In this document: in pieces, positions 17,371 to 25,947 of the stretch
How positions within the stretch are numbered: position 1 is the stretch's first letter
How the letters are laid out: each line of letters opens with the position of its first letter
From: Bacillus sp. FJAT-52991
GTDB taxonomy: Bacteria; Bacillota; Bacilli; Bacillales; Domibacillaceae
Length of the DNA stretch: 64,000 nucleotides
NCBI RefSeq assembly: GCF_037201805.1
Contig: NZ_CP147404.1
Span: 1,946,001 to 2,010,000 of the forward strand
Direction: 5' to 3'
Notes under the pieces: model-generated
The model's database searches: none
What the model saw: the letters and a program-made list of their open reading frames with translations, nothing else
What the model was told of the DNA's origin: nothing
Made by a program: the position numbers and the translations under genes

Positions 17371-17733
17371 ATGGGTACTTGGGGAAAAGGGATATTTGAT
17401 GACGATACTACTTGTGAAGTGAGAGACAATTTTATTGATTATTTGGAAGAAGGAAAAACCGTTGAGGAAGCCACTCAAATAGTCTTAGAAGAATATTCGG
17501 ACGAATTTAACATTGACGATGACCTGGAAATAATGTCTTTAGTATATATCGGTTTAGCAGCAATACAACTAGAGAGAAAATGTCTTCAAGAACAAGTATG
17601 TAACAATGCTATTGGTTTAATCGAACGTGGTGCAGATCTTGAACTTTGGGAAGAAGCAGATCAAAAAGGTTATGAAGAACGGAAAAGAGTATTGAGTGAG
17701 TTTAAACAAAAGCTACTTAATTATAAATCATAA
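17371..17733 (+). CDS. DUF4259-family protein
   Basis: The 120-residue acidic protein starts MGTWGKGIFDDDTTCEVRD, the hallmark N-terminus of DUF4259 (MGxWGxGxFxxDxxxD). The rest is helical and acidic. The ATG follows AAGAGGTGAT. Function is unknown; related proteins are scattered in accessory regions of many bacteria. A terminator follows 37 bp after the stop, so it is a single-gene unit. Confidence 0.75.
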   Translation: MGTWGKGIFDDDTTCEVRDNFIDYLEEGKTVEEATQIVLEEYSDEFNIDDDLEIMSLVYIGLAAIQLERKCLQEQVCNNAIGLIERGADLELWEEADQKGYEERKRVLSEFKQKLLNYKS

Positions 17734-17770
17734 GGACTGTCAATAATTAAATTAAGATAATAATTCATGG

Positions 17771-17809
17771 GGTAGTTAGTATATTATGAAAGAGCTGACT
17801 ACCTTTTTT
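17771..17809 (+). terminator. Terminator after the DUF4259 gene
   Basis: GGTAGTTAG (17771-17779) pairs with CTGACTACC with one wobble, followed by TTTTTT. Confidence 0.75.
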
Positions 17810-18018
17810 ATTTACATAATTGATTGAATAAATAATGGTTGAAAATATGATTTAAAAAGTTTATTACGGAAATGTAATTGAGGACGTTAGTTTGGTTGTT
17901 GGGGGACGTAGCCTTGCTGTGAGGATAGTGCTCCGTAGAACATTATTAAAAACAACAATCACGGTAGTCACTATGGGTAGAGGTACTATTAAAAATAATA
18001 ATTAACAGGTGATATCCA

Positions 18019-18105
18019 TTGACAATAGAAAAGCCTACCTTCTACCGGATATACGACTGGGCTGTTTGTAGAACTTGTTGCAAAGTATATGAAATACCTC
18101 TATAA
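18019..18105 (+). CDS. Very short cysteine-containing peptide or gene remnant
   Basis: Behind ACAGGTGATATCCA, a TTG codon opens a 28-codon frame, LTIEKPTFYRIYDWAV followed by CRTCCKVYEIPL. The CxxCC pattern and good ribosome binding site make it look coding, but it is too short to place in a family. It may be the start of a lost gene. The rest of 17810-18170 shows nothing else. Confidence 0.25.
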   Translation: MTIEKPTFYRIYDWAVCRTCCKVYEIPL

Positions 18106-18170
18106 CAAGGAGAATAGCAACAACAAATTAAAGACATACGGGCAGAATAGTTTAGAAAAGGGGGAATTTT

Positions 18171-18632
18171 ATGAATTACTCTGAACTTCTTCAATATCAA
18201 GGTTATATTTATTTAAACTCAATATTTGAATCTGAAGATAACACGTTAATAGTGGACATTGACCGTTGTAAAAACAATAGAATTGTAATTGATGAGAAAA
18301 CAGAAGAAGGTACTTTCTCGTCCTATGCTTCCATTGATGTGGACGACACACTCCCAACTATTCGACTTAAATTTGATTGGTACATTGCATACTCAGTTAG
18401 AAACGAGAGTTTTACTGTAATGGATGAGCACGAGGTTTACAAAGGAACTGCTTTTTCACTTTATTCAAAATCCAGATACCTGGACTTTATTGAAGTCGGC
18501 ACCATAGCTGACGATATATATCCTGGACCGTTCAAACATTATGGGATAAATGCTTTAAACCATATAATTGATGTGGTATCGACTGAACCTCCAAGCATTT
18601 CAATAATACAAAGGAATGTTAAACAAGAGTAA
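18171..18632 (+). CDS. Hypothetical protein, 153 residues
   Basis: The start ATG follows AAAAGGGGGAATTTT. The protein is acidic (many D and E), soluble, and predicted mainly beta, with no signal peptide or membrane helix. Its size, acidity and place near DUF4259 and broken genes resemble immunity-type accessory proteins, but I recognise no family. It is followed by a 14-bp hairpin and a decayed lipoprotein gene. Confidence 0.6.
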   Translation: MNYSELLQYQGYIYLNSIFESEDNTLIVDIDRCKNNRIVIDEKTEEGTFSSYASIDVDDTLPTIRLKFDWYIAYSVRNESFTVMDEHEVYKGTAFSLYSKSRYLDFIEVGTIADDIYPGPFKHYGINALNHIIDVVSTEPPSISIIQRNVKQE

Positions 18633-18742
18633 GAGAAAAAAATCACCTGAATCAACAAAAACCCCCTCATCCAAGTGAAGAGATCAAGGGCCGAACACTA
18701 AAGAGTAGCCTGAAATTTTGAACGCGTTACGCAGTACAATAG

Positions 18743-18779
18743 AGTTGGTATATACTTCCGCAAGCAGTATATACCAACT
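18743..18779. other. 14-bp perfect inverted repeat
   Basis: AGTTGGTATATACT (18743-18756) pairs perfectly with AGTATATACCAACT (18766-18779) around TCCGCAAGC. No T-tract follows on either strand. It may be an operator or a structured RNA element; nothing in the neighbourhood decides. Confidence 0.45.
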
Positions 18780-18828
18780 GACAGCATGCAACATGGTATT
18801 ATCAGAAAATTTAGACAAAAATATTTGA

Positions 18829-19124
18829 ATAAAATGGAAGAATCAGTTTGGCACAGTTTCCGTTAATAATGAAACAGCCGATAAATTCAATTTTTATATT
18901 TCTGTCTTCATGAACGGACACGTTGATGAGATTGAAGGAACAGCCAAAATCAAAGGCAATAAAGCCACCTATTCTGCCTATATCGATTCCTCTCTCTCTA
19001 TGATGATCCATACTGCCGAATGACGTTTACAAACAACGGCAAGTCAATTCAAGTAAAAGAGTCATCCGCTTGTTCCTATTGGCACGGAGCAGCGGCAACA
19101 TTTGATGGGAAATATTCTAAGTAA
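18829..19124 (+). pseudogene. Decayed small lipoprotein-like gene (C-terminal part, frameshifted)
   Basis: One frame reads FGTVSVNNETADKFNFYIS and FMNGHVDEIEGTAKIKGNKA up to a stop at about 19023. A shifted frame continues with MTFTNNGKSIQVKESS and CSYWHGAAATFDGKYSK. Together they match the shape of Bacillus secreted or lipoprotein domains with two conserved cysteines near the end (GC-MTF and NCxYxHGAG patterns). The signal peptide is missing and one base is lost near 19018. The rest of 18633-19530 holds only hairpins. Confidence 0.5.
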
Positions 19125-19322
19125 AGAGAAAAGCAACGGGCTTCATCCCCAGCAGACTTCACACGTCATATAGGCGTGTTTTTTCTTTGCCTTTCTCCTT
19201 CTAATGTAAAATAACAATAAAGTCGTGTGAAAATCTAAGTTTTATTCAACAATAGCGCCCTTTAATTGAAGATCGAGTAACAATAATTTTCGCTAAATAG
19301 TAGCATGTACTATTAATTCAAG

Positions 19323-19363
19323 AAAAGTGTACCTTTCAGCAAAAATCCAAAGGGTACACTTTT
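19323..19363. terminator. Hairpin, probable bidirectional terminator
   Basis: AAAAGTGTACC near 19323 pairs with GGTACACTTTT near 19353 around an A-rich loop, with A- and T-rich flanks on both sides. It precedes the convergent YdeI-like gene end at 19531. Confidence 0.5.
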
Positions 19364-19530
19364 GTGTGCAGTATTTTTCTTTTCTTAGATGGTAATGCGT
19401 AAGCCTGTTACACGTTAGTTTGTTTATACTCTACGAATCACTTTTTTGTTTTTTCATTTTTAAATTATTTGATTGAGTGTTACCTGCAATCTAAAAAGGA
19501 GTTCGATTAAAGTTTGATTAATTTATTTTC

Positions 19531-20184
19531 TTATCGAATATTCTTGTGCGAGCCGTCACAGTTAGGTTGCTTTTGAGATAGTCCACAAGTGCAATCATTT
19601 AATCCCTTTCCATTGAGAATTTGCTGCATATATTTTTCAACCCTCGACACTCGAGTTTTGGATTGTTTGGGTGTAGAAAAATATAGAATGTATGCTCTTT
19701 GCCGTCCCGGTGTCAGTGCTTCAAAAGCAGTTTTCAAGGTAGGCATTTCATCGAATTTATTTTGAAGTTCTTCAGGAATTATGAACTCTTTATGCTCTTT
19801 CATTTTCACTTCTAAACCGGCTTTTTCAACTTCAATGGCTTCATAAATATAGGCTTTCAAGATGGTTTCCATTTCAACTATTTCTTGAACATTGGTGAAC
19901 CGAATCTGGCGCGCCGCCTGTACATTTTCCGTTTGTTGGACTAGAATCCCATGGACATCCTGTAACAAGGCACCTTTCTGAAACAGAAGCGCACAATATT
20001 CTTTAAATCCATGTATTAAAACTATGTTTTTTTTCTCAAACGTGTAACAAGGATGCATCCACTTAAATTCTTCGTTCAGCTCACAGTCAAGAACGATATT
20101 TCTCAACTTCTCATATTCTTCCTTCCACTTTTTAGCTTCACTTAAAAATTCATCAACCTTAGGATTCAGTCTACTATTTGTCAT
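19531..20184 (-). CDS. ydeI: YdeI/DUF1801-family protein with C-terminal CDGSH iron-sulfur motif
   Basis: The 217-residue protein has the YdeI (DUF1801) core: KWMHPCYTF, KNIVLIHGFKEYCALLFQKGALL and LTPGRQRAYILYFSTPKQSKTR. It ends in CTCGLSQKQPNCDGSH, which fits the CDGSH pattern C-x-C-x2-S-x3-P-x-C-D-G-S-H used to bind a 2Fe-2S cluster. The open frame reaches 20217, but GAGGGGGTG lies 8 bp before the ATG at 20184. YdeI proteins have been called iron chaperones; the combination here suggests an Fe-S or iron link, by inference. Confidence 0.75.
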   Translation of the reverse strand: MTNSRLNPKVDEFLSEAKKWKEEYEKLRNIVLDCELNEEFKWMHPCYTFEKKNIVLIHGFKEYCALLFQKGALLQDVHGILVQQTENVQAARQIRFTNVQEIVEMETILKAYIYEAIEVEKAGLEVKMKEHKEFIIPEELQNKFDEMPTLKTAFEALTPGRQRAYILYFSTPKQSKTRVSRVEKYMQQILNGKGLNDCTCGLSQKQPNCDGSHKNIR

Positions 20185-20237
20185 CAAGAAACACCCCCTC
20201 TTCAATTTTTCGATCACAGGTATCTAAAAGAAAATTT

Positions 20238-20705
20238 TCAATACCATGAAGCTATAATACATTCTTTTAGTTCGAATCTAAAAGAATAAATTTCATTATC
20301 AAAAAGAGCTAATAATTTCAACCTATCTCGACTACTTTTAGGCAAGATATATTTAAGATTATTAGGTTTTTTTACCCAAAAAAATATATAAGAGTACTCA
20401 TTCTCAAGAAGAAACTTTTCAATTTCAAAATCATAGTCTTGAACGTCCACTTTCAATAAACGAAATGTATCATTCTCATCGATAATTTTAGCTTTTTTTA
20501 AATTGTTAAATGTTGGAATGCGCGGAATACAAAGAACTAACGTAAAATTTTTTCTTAGCAAAAACTGTTTAGCGTGATTAAAATCAAAATTCTCTTCTTC
20601 TATTAATTGATCTGCTATTTTATCAGATTCATAAGGTAAAGCAAATATATTTTCGAAGCGGTCATCAAATTTTTCTAGGTCCCTTCTTGTAAAAGTATTT
20701 TTCAT
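20238..20705 (-). CDS. Hypothetical protein, 155 residues
   Basis: The ATG follows TTAGGAGGAACT, a strong ribosome binding site. The protein is soluble and charged, with alternating helices and strands (RKNFTLVLCIPRIPTF, YIFFWVKKPNNLKYIL). No signal or membrane helix is seen and I recognise no family. It lies 53 bp upstream of the YdeI-like gene on the same strand and could be cotranscribed with it. Confidence 0.6.
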   Translation of the reverse strand: MKNTFTRRDLEKFDDRFENIFALPYESDKIADQLIEEENFDFNHAKQFLLRKNFTLVLCIPRIPTFNNLKKAKIIDENDTFRLLKVDVQDYDFEIEKFLLENEYSYIFFWVKKPNNLKYILPKSSRDRLKLLALFDNEIYSFRFELKECIIASWY

Positions 20706-20819
20706 AGTTCCTCCTAAGATAAAAACTTCAAAAAGATATTTTATATACTCAACACCATCCAGTAATGTTTGTCCATTCCTCTCATATCATGAAGTATAAA
20801 ATAAAAGAGAGGTCTTTTC

Positions 20820-22355
20820 ATGATGAAACAGTCTCTTATAAAGGGAACGTTAATTTTATCGTCCGCAGCGATATTCACTAAGCTTTTAGGGCTTGTCAAT
20901 GGAATAGTTATGGCTAGGGTGCTAGGCAGTGAAGGAGTCGGCTTAATGATGATGGTTGTGCCGATTGCTGGTTTTTTAATCGCTGTTACTACTTTAGGTT
21001 TAGATGTTGCCATATCCAAATTAGTGGCAGAGTATGATTCAAAAGGGAATGCTAGAATGGTCAAACGGATTTTAATTATTTCTTTGACGACAACTAGTGT
21101 ATTAGCTATTTTATTAACGGCTAGTACACTGATTTTCTCTAAAGTCTTGTCCTCTCTTATTCTTACTGACCAAAGAGCTTACTATGCGTTCATCTGTTCT
21201 GTATTAATTGTGCCGGTCATTGCGGTATCAGCCGTCATCAAAGGCTATTTCCGCGGCAAACAATACATGACTCCCATCGCTTTATCTCAAGTCATTGAAC
21301 AAATCGTACGAATTAGTTCAATATTTATTTTCGTCCAATGGCTCCTACCATATGGCATCGAGTTTGCCGCTGCTGGAGCGATCATAAGTGGGGTTTTAGG
21401 AGAAATTATTTCCTTGTTTTTCATTGGAATCGTCTTTAAAAAAATGAAGAAAGCAAGCTTCACATTACATTGCTCTGTATTGCAAGAAATACAAAATGGA
21501 AAAAATACTTTACTTGAACTATTCCACATTAGCCTCCCGATTACCGGAAACAATATTATACGTGCCACTACACTCGTCCTTCAGCCAATCATTATTGTAC
21601 AAAGTTTAAATTTAGCAGGAATCGAGGCTAGTGCTGCGACAAAATATTACGGAACATTAATGGGATTTACCATGCCACTTTTACTTCTGCCAGCCTCTTT
21701 AGCCTCCAATTCTTTATCCGTCGCATTAGTACCAGCAATCAGTGAAGCAGATATACAAAAGGATTTCCTTTTAATCAACCATACAATTAGAAAAGCGGTT
21801 CAATTTTCACTGATGATTGGCGTACCTTGGACCGTCATTCTTTACTTTTTTCCTGATTTATTAACAATGGTGTTTTATCATTCTAAAGAAGCTGGAGCGT
21901 TTATCAAAATGTTAGCACCATTATTCCTTTTACAATACCTTCGTATTCCCTTTGGTTCAATCATTATTGGCTTAGGAAAGGCAAAGGCTGTCATGTTCAA
22001 TCATATCTTCTCCTCTTTCATCTTACTGATAGCTATATTTTTATTATCATCGAATCCAAAGTTTGGCATATCAGGCGTTATTATCGCCTTAAATTTAGAG
22101 ATTGTCCTAGCCACCTCTTTACATTACTTCACTGTTGTTAAACTAACTGGTTTTCACATCAATGTTTCTGATTTGTTAAAGATCCTAACAGCCAGTTGTA
22201 TCATGGTCATAGGATCAATAAATATATATCAATATTTATCCACTCAACATCTAAACAATATAATCGTTTTAATTATTTTGCTGACTCTTTCATGTTTCAT
22301 TTATCTATTTCTTCTTTTTATTTTCAAAACGTTTTCTCTTTTGGAATCTGAATAA
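20820..22355 (+). CDS. SpoVB-like polysaccharide/lipid flippase (MOP superfamily)
   Basis: The 511-residue membrane protein has about 14 helices. Its N-terminus, KQSLIKGTLILSSAAIFTKL then ARVLGSEGVGLMMMVVPIAG, follows the SpoVB pattern closely, and the length matches SpoVB. MurJ/SpoVB-type proteins flip lipid-linked precursors; SpoVB acts in spore cortex synthesis. Bacilli often carry several paralogs, so assignment as the orthologue is not secure. The start is one of two adjacent ATGs after AGAGAGGT. Confidence 0.8.
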   Translation: MMKQSLIKGTLILSSAAIFTKLLGLVNGIVMARVLGSEGVGLMMMVVPIAGFLIAVTTLGLDVAISKLVAEYDSKGNARMVKRILIISLTTTSVLAILLTASTLIFSKVLSSLILTDQRAYYAFICSVLIVPVIAVSAVIKGYFRGKQYMTPIALSQVIEQIVRISSIFIFVQWLLPYGIEFAAAGAIISGVLGEIISLFFIGIVFKKMKKASFTLHCSVLQEIQNGKNTLLELFHISLPITGNNIIRATTLVLQPIIIVQSLNLAGIEASAATKYYGTLMGFTMPLLLLPASLASNSLSVALVPAISEADIQKDFLLINHTIRKAVQFSLMIGVPWTVILYFFPDLLTMVFYHSKEAGAFIKMLAPLFLLQYLRIPFGSIIIGLGKAKAVMFNHIFSSFILLIAIFLLSSNPKFGISGVIIALNLEIVLATSLHYFTVVKLTGFHINVSDLLKILTASCIMVIGSINIYQYLSTQHLNNIIVLIILLTLSCFIYLFLLFIFKTFSLLESE

Positions 22356-22592
22356 ATGTCAACATTCGAGCAAGTGTTTCGAACCCTAAGCCTCTTTTTA
22401 GCTCTGGAAGTTTATTACCGCCCTAAGAATAAAATGAGATTTAGAACCACAACACAAAACTTCAAATATTTGTATGACATTACTATTAAAAAGTTCATTT
22501 TTCACGATAGGAGTACTCCACTCGTTGAATACTTCCCCATTTTACTGGAATACTTATCTTCAAAGAAACAACATCAAAAGGAGTTGCGGTAC

Positions 22593-23036
22593 TTGAAAAA
22601 GATAAGAATGTTGATGTTATTATTATTTACATTCATGCTGCCAATTGATACAAAAGCGGAATTTAAAGTTCCGGCAATTGAAGAAACGGAACAATGGAAA
22701 ATTGAATTATTAGAACCCTCAAACGATAAAGGGGAAGTAGGAAAATTTGAAGTATACAGTCTTTTGGTGACTAATAAGGGGAAGAAAGCATACAATGCTA
22801 GCCTAGAGGTATATAGGAATGAAGCTGGTACGAACAAAATGTTTGGACTTGCACCCCAGATGAAGGATGACCTTGTGGAAACAAATCAGTTTTTTAGCTT
22901 CTCGAATTTTCCTGTTAAAGTCGAGACAGAAAAATTAGAAATCGTTTTAACTTGGGAAGATGAACCGGTTCAGCTGAAAGATGGATATAAATCGTCAGGT
23001 AGAAAATACAAAGAAACCGTTATATTCACTCCTTAA
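22593..23036 (+). CDS. Secreted hypothetical protein with signal peptide
   Basis: The protein has about 147 residues. The TTG start at 22593 follows AAAAGGAGTTGCGG, and the first residues form a signal peptide, KKIRMLMLLLFTFMLPIDTKA, cleaved probably after TKA. The mature part looks like a beta-sandwich domain (KFEVYSLLVTNKGKKAYNAS). The open frame extends back to 22356, next to the flippase stop, but that stretch has no ribosome binding site and would bury the signal peptide. No family is recognised. Confidence 0.6.
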   Translation: MKKIRMLMLLLFTFMLPIDTKAEFKVPAIEETEQWKIELLEPSNDKGEVGKFEVYSLLVTNKGKKAYNASLEVYRNEAGTNKMFGLAPQMKDDLVETNQFFSFSNFPVKVETEKLEIVLTWEDEPVQLKDGYKSSGRKYKETVIFTP

Positions 23037-23101
23037 ACCTTGGAAGTAATTAAATAAATATTTCTCCATAAAAAATAGAGCTGCTCTTCAAAAAGAGCAA
23101 C

Positions 23102-23377
23102 TCAATTCCCTACCTGCCACGGTCGATTTGCTATTCGTGGCTTTTTATCTGTTTGGTTCGGCCCCAGCTGTTCGCGTGTCATCCTGCGCGGCTCCATTCC
23201 ACGTTCAATGCGATTCATTAACCCCTTTGAAGACGTCGATACTAAAGGAGGAGCATAGACACGCATAGACTCTTGCTGACATGCTGGACAATCGATTTGT
23301 TCTTTACTGCCGCTCATTGATTTAAAAAACAATGTGAAATCTCCGCACGCCGGACAGCGAAATGTGTAACTCGGCAT
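23102..23377 (-). CDS. fmdB: FmdB-family zinc-ribbon protein
   Basis: The 91-residue protein starts MPSYTFRCPACGDFTLFF with a second CPAC about 25 residues later, giving the CxxC-CxxC zinc ribbon of FmdB. It lies 20 bp downstream of the formamidase gene on the same strand, the classic fmdA-fmdB order. FmdB was named as a regulator of the formamidase operon. The C-terminal tail is basic and probably disordered. Confidence 0.85.
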   Translation of the reverse strand: MPSYTFRCPACGDFTLFFKSMSGSKEQIDCPACQQESMRVYAPPLVSTSSKGLMNRIERGMEPRRMTREQLGPNQTDKKPRIANRPWQVGN

Positions 23378-23397
23378 ACTCCTCCCTCCACTCGTTC

Positions 23398-24576
23398 TTA
23401 TTTCGGCAAAATATTTTTATCAAAAATTTGAGTAGGAATGGCCACCGTACAGCATGCATTCGGGATGTCGACAATGCCGTTAATTCGTCCCTCGATCGGA
23501 GCCGTACTTAAGATCATATAGGCCTGTTCCCCTGTATAGCCAAGCGTTTTCATATATTCAATCGCATTCAAACACGCTCGACGATAAGCTAAAGTCGCGT
23601 CTAAGTAGTGCTGCTTGCCGCTCTTTTCATCAACAGAAATTCCTTCAAACACTAAAAAATCATTGTAGTTCGGTTCCACTGGACCAGGTTTAAACACTGG
23701 ATTTTCTGTAATATTGTATTTCTCCATTCCGCCTTTAATCACATCGACCTTCAAGTCGATCCATCCCGCCATTTCGATGCCGCCACAAAAAGTGATTTCG
23801 CCATCTCCTTGCGAGAAGTGAAGATCCCCAACCGATAACTTCGCTCCATCTACAAATACCGGGAAGAAAATTCGGGATCCTTTTGATAGGTTTTTAATAT
23901 CGCAGTTTCCACCGTTTTCCCTCGGCGGAACGGTTCTTGCTCCTTCTTTCGCCACCCGATCAAATTCGGCTCCTTTTAATGTCCCTAGTACCGCTCGCTC
24001 AGGATTCGGTAAATTAGCCAGCGTTGGCACTCGATCTGGATCAGTTTCTAGCAGTGCTTTCTCACGTTCATTCCATTTATTTAATAGCTCCATCGAAGGG
24101 GCTACGCCAATTAACCCTGGATGAATCACTCCAGCAAATTTTACACCCGGCACATGTCGGGACGTTGTATAAATTCCTTCAAAGTCCCAAATCGACTTGG
24201 CCGCTTCCGGATAATGATCCGTTAAGAAGCTACCTCCATTTTCTTTAGAGAAGATGCCGTTAAAGCCCCATTCTTCTCCCTGAAACGCCCCGATGTCCAA
24301 AATATCAACGACTAATAAATCACCAGGTTCCGCTCCATTCACATATACAGGACCGCTCAACACATGCACCCGTGACAAATTGACATCACGGATATCACTT
24401 GGATCATCATTATTACTGATTTGTCCGTCTGTCCAATCTTTACAGTCCATTCGAAACGCGGTACCCGGCTCTACCGAAAAGGCAGCTGGAATATCCGGAT
24501 GCCAGCGATTATGGCCTGGATGTGCTTGCTCCTCCATTGGTTTACTTAAGTCTAATCGAAACATCATTTTTGGCAT
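23398..24576 (-). CDS. fmdA: Formamidase (acetamidase/formamidase family)
   Basis: The 392-residue enzyme belongs to the FmdA/AmdA family, which hydrolyses formamide or short amides to ammonia and the acid. Landmarks are GHNRWHPDIPAAFSVEPGT, VYVNGAEPGDLLVVDILD, HPGLIGVAPS, GGNCDIKNLSKG and LHFSQGDGEITFCGGIEM. The open frame continues to a TTG at 24609, but the ATG at 24576 has AAGGGAG well placed. It forms an operon with fmdB and supplies nitrogen from formamide; substrate range is inferred from the family. Confidence 0.9.
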   Translation of the reverse strand: MPKMMFRLDLSKPMEEQAHPGHNRWHPDIPAAFSVEPGTAFRMDCKDWTDGQISNNDDPSDIRDVNLSRVHVLSGPVYVNGAEPGDLLVVDILDIGAFQGEEWGFNGIFSKENGGSFLTDHYPEAAKSIWDFEGIYTTSRHVPGVKFAGVIHPGLIGVAPSMELLNKWNEREKALLETDPDRVPTLANLPNPERAVLGTLKGAEFDRVAKEGARTVPPRENGGNCDIKNLSKGSRIFFPVFVDGAKLSVGDLHFSQGDGEITFCGGIEMAGWIDLKVDVIKGGMEKYNITENPVFKPGPVEPNYNDFLVFEGISVDEKSGKQHYLDATLAYRRACLNAIEYMKTLGYTGEQAYMILSTAPIEGRINGIVDIPNACCTVAIPTQIFDKNILPK

Positions 24577-24832
24577 AACCATTCTCCCTTCGACTGTTTT
24601 CTTCGTCAAGGTTCCTCATGGTAGCAATCTTTGTATGCGCTTACATTTTATCTTTAATATTGATAATTGTCAATATATTCATATATTAACAGAAGGTACA
24701 AAATCATTTTCCATAATCCCCAGTTCTTCCGTGTCTCCTTCTCCATACTATATCCACTTTATTTTGTACACCAATTGATTGAGCCTTTTTCCTCCTATAA
24801 AATGGAGAGAAAGAACATAAGGAGACCATCTC

Positions 24833-25621
24833 ATGAAAACAAGAATTTTAACAACCATCAATGAAATAGAAAAACATCATCAAGTCAAAATCGTCTACGC
24901 CTGCGAATCTGGAAGCCGGGCTTGGGGATTCCCTTCTAAAGATAGTGATTACGATGTGCGATTTATTTATGTACATAAGAAAGATCATTATTTAAGCATT
25001 GATCCTGTGGGTGTTGGCAAAAAGCGAGATGTGATTGAGCTGCCAATTGATGATCTGCTCGATATGAGCGGATGGGAGCTGACGAAAGCGTTGAAACTTT
25101 TTCGCAAATCGAATCCGCCGCTTTTGGAGTGGATGCATTCACCGATCGTTTATTACACTGCTTTTTCAACGATGGAGCGGATGAAACAACTTGAGAAAGA
25201 TATATTTGCGCCTCACTCGTGTATGTATCATTACTTAAATATGACGCGCAAAAATTACCGTGAGCATTTGCAGCGTGATCAAGTGAAGCTAAAAAAATAT
25301 TTTTATGCGCTTCGCCCCGTTCTCGCCTCTAAATGGATCGAGCAATTCAATGAATTTCCACCGCTTGAGTTTCAAACATTGCTAGAAAACATGATCCCTG
25401 AAGGAAAGGTTAAAAGCGAGATAGAGAGGCTGCTAAAAAGAAAAATGGCCGGTGACGAGCTGGATAAAGAGGCGCCCATCTCATTGATTAATGAGTTTCT
25501 TCACGAAGAAATCATTCGCCTTGAAGCCTACGCTAAAACGATGAACTGCGCCCTTCCCGATCCGACGGAAAAATTAGATACGTTCTTTAGGGAAACATTG
25601 GACGAGGTTTGGCAAGGGTAA
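24833..25621 (+). CDS. Nucleotidyltransferase-fold protein (YcgL/RlaP-like)
   Basis: The 262-residue protein opens with the polymerase-beta fold: VYACESGSRAWGFPSKDSDYDV contains GSRAWG and the metal-binding DSDYDVRF. This, with the helical C-terminal half (MYHYLNMTRKNYREHLQ), is the YcgL/COG3541 family. The ATG follows ATAAGGAGACCATC. The substrate is unknown; some relatives act with RNA ligases, but no ligase is next to it. Confidence 0.82.
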   Translation: MKTRILTTINEIEKHHQVKIVYACESGSRAWGFPSKDSDYDVRFIYVHKKDHYLSIDPVGVGKKRDVIELPIDDLLDMSGWELTKALKLFRKSNPPLLEWMHSPIVYYTAFSTMERMKQLEKDIFAPHSCMYHYLNMTRKNYREHLQRDQVKLKKYFYALRPVLASKWIEQFNEFPPLEFQTLLENMIPEGKVKSEIERLLKRKMAGDELDKEAPISLINEFLHEEIIRLEAYAKTMNCALPDPTEKLDTFFRETLDEVWQG

Positions 25622-25708
25622 AATAATCAATCACTGTTTCACATAAGAGCTAAGTTTGAACGAAATTATCCAAGAAAAATATAACAAATCGAATTATTAA
25701 TTTAAGTC

Positions 25709-25732
25709 GAGTCCACAAAGTTGGGCTCTTTT
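25709..25732 (+). terminator. Terminator between the nucleotidyltransferase and laccase genes
   Basis: GAGTCC (25709-25714) pairs with GGGCTC (25723-25728), including one G-U pair, followed by TTTTC. The remainder of 25622-25947 is an AT-rich promoter region. Confidence 0.5.
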
Positions 25733-25947
25733 CTATTTATTAATATTTGTTAAAGATAATTCACTAAGAAACGGTAATTTTATGCCTGGCAAACGATAAT
25801 AATCTTTACCTACTGATTGTTAACTTTGTAAAAACGATAGAAATGTGCCTTTTACATTGTCCGTAAATCCACACATTTAATATAACGTTGAATTTAATAA
25901 TACAAAAGGAATGAACCTTTTAATATACCGAATTGAGAGGTAAAAAT

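Noticed and set aside
22356-22592. N-terminal extension of the secreted protein gene starting next to the flippase stop codon
   Set aside because: No ribosome binding site for that ATG, and it would put a clear signal peptide in the middle of the protein; the TTG at 22593 has a good site.
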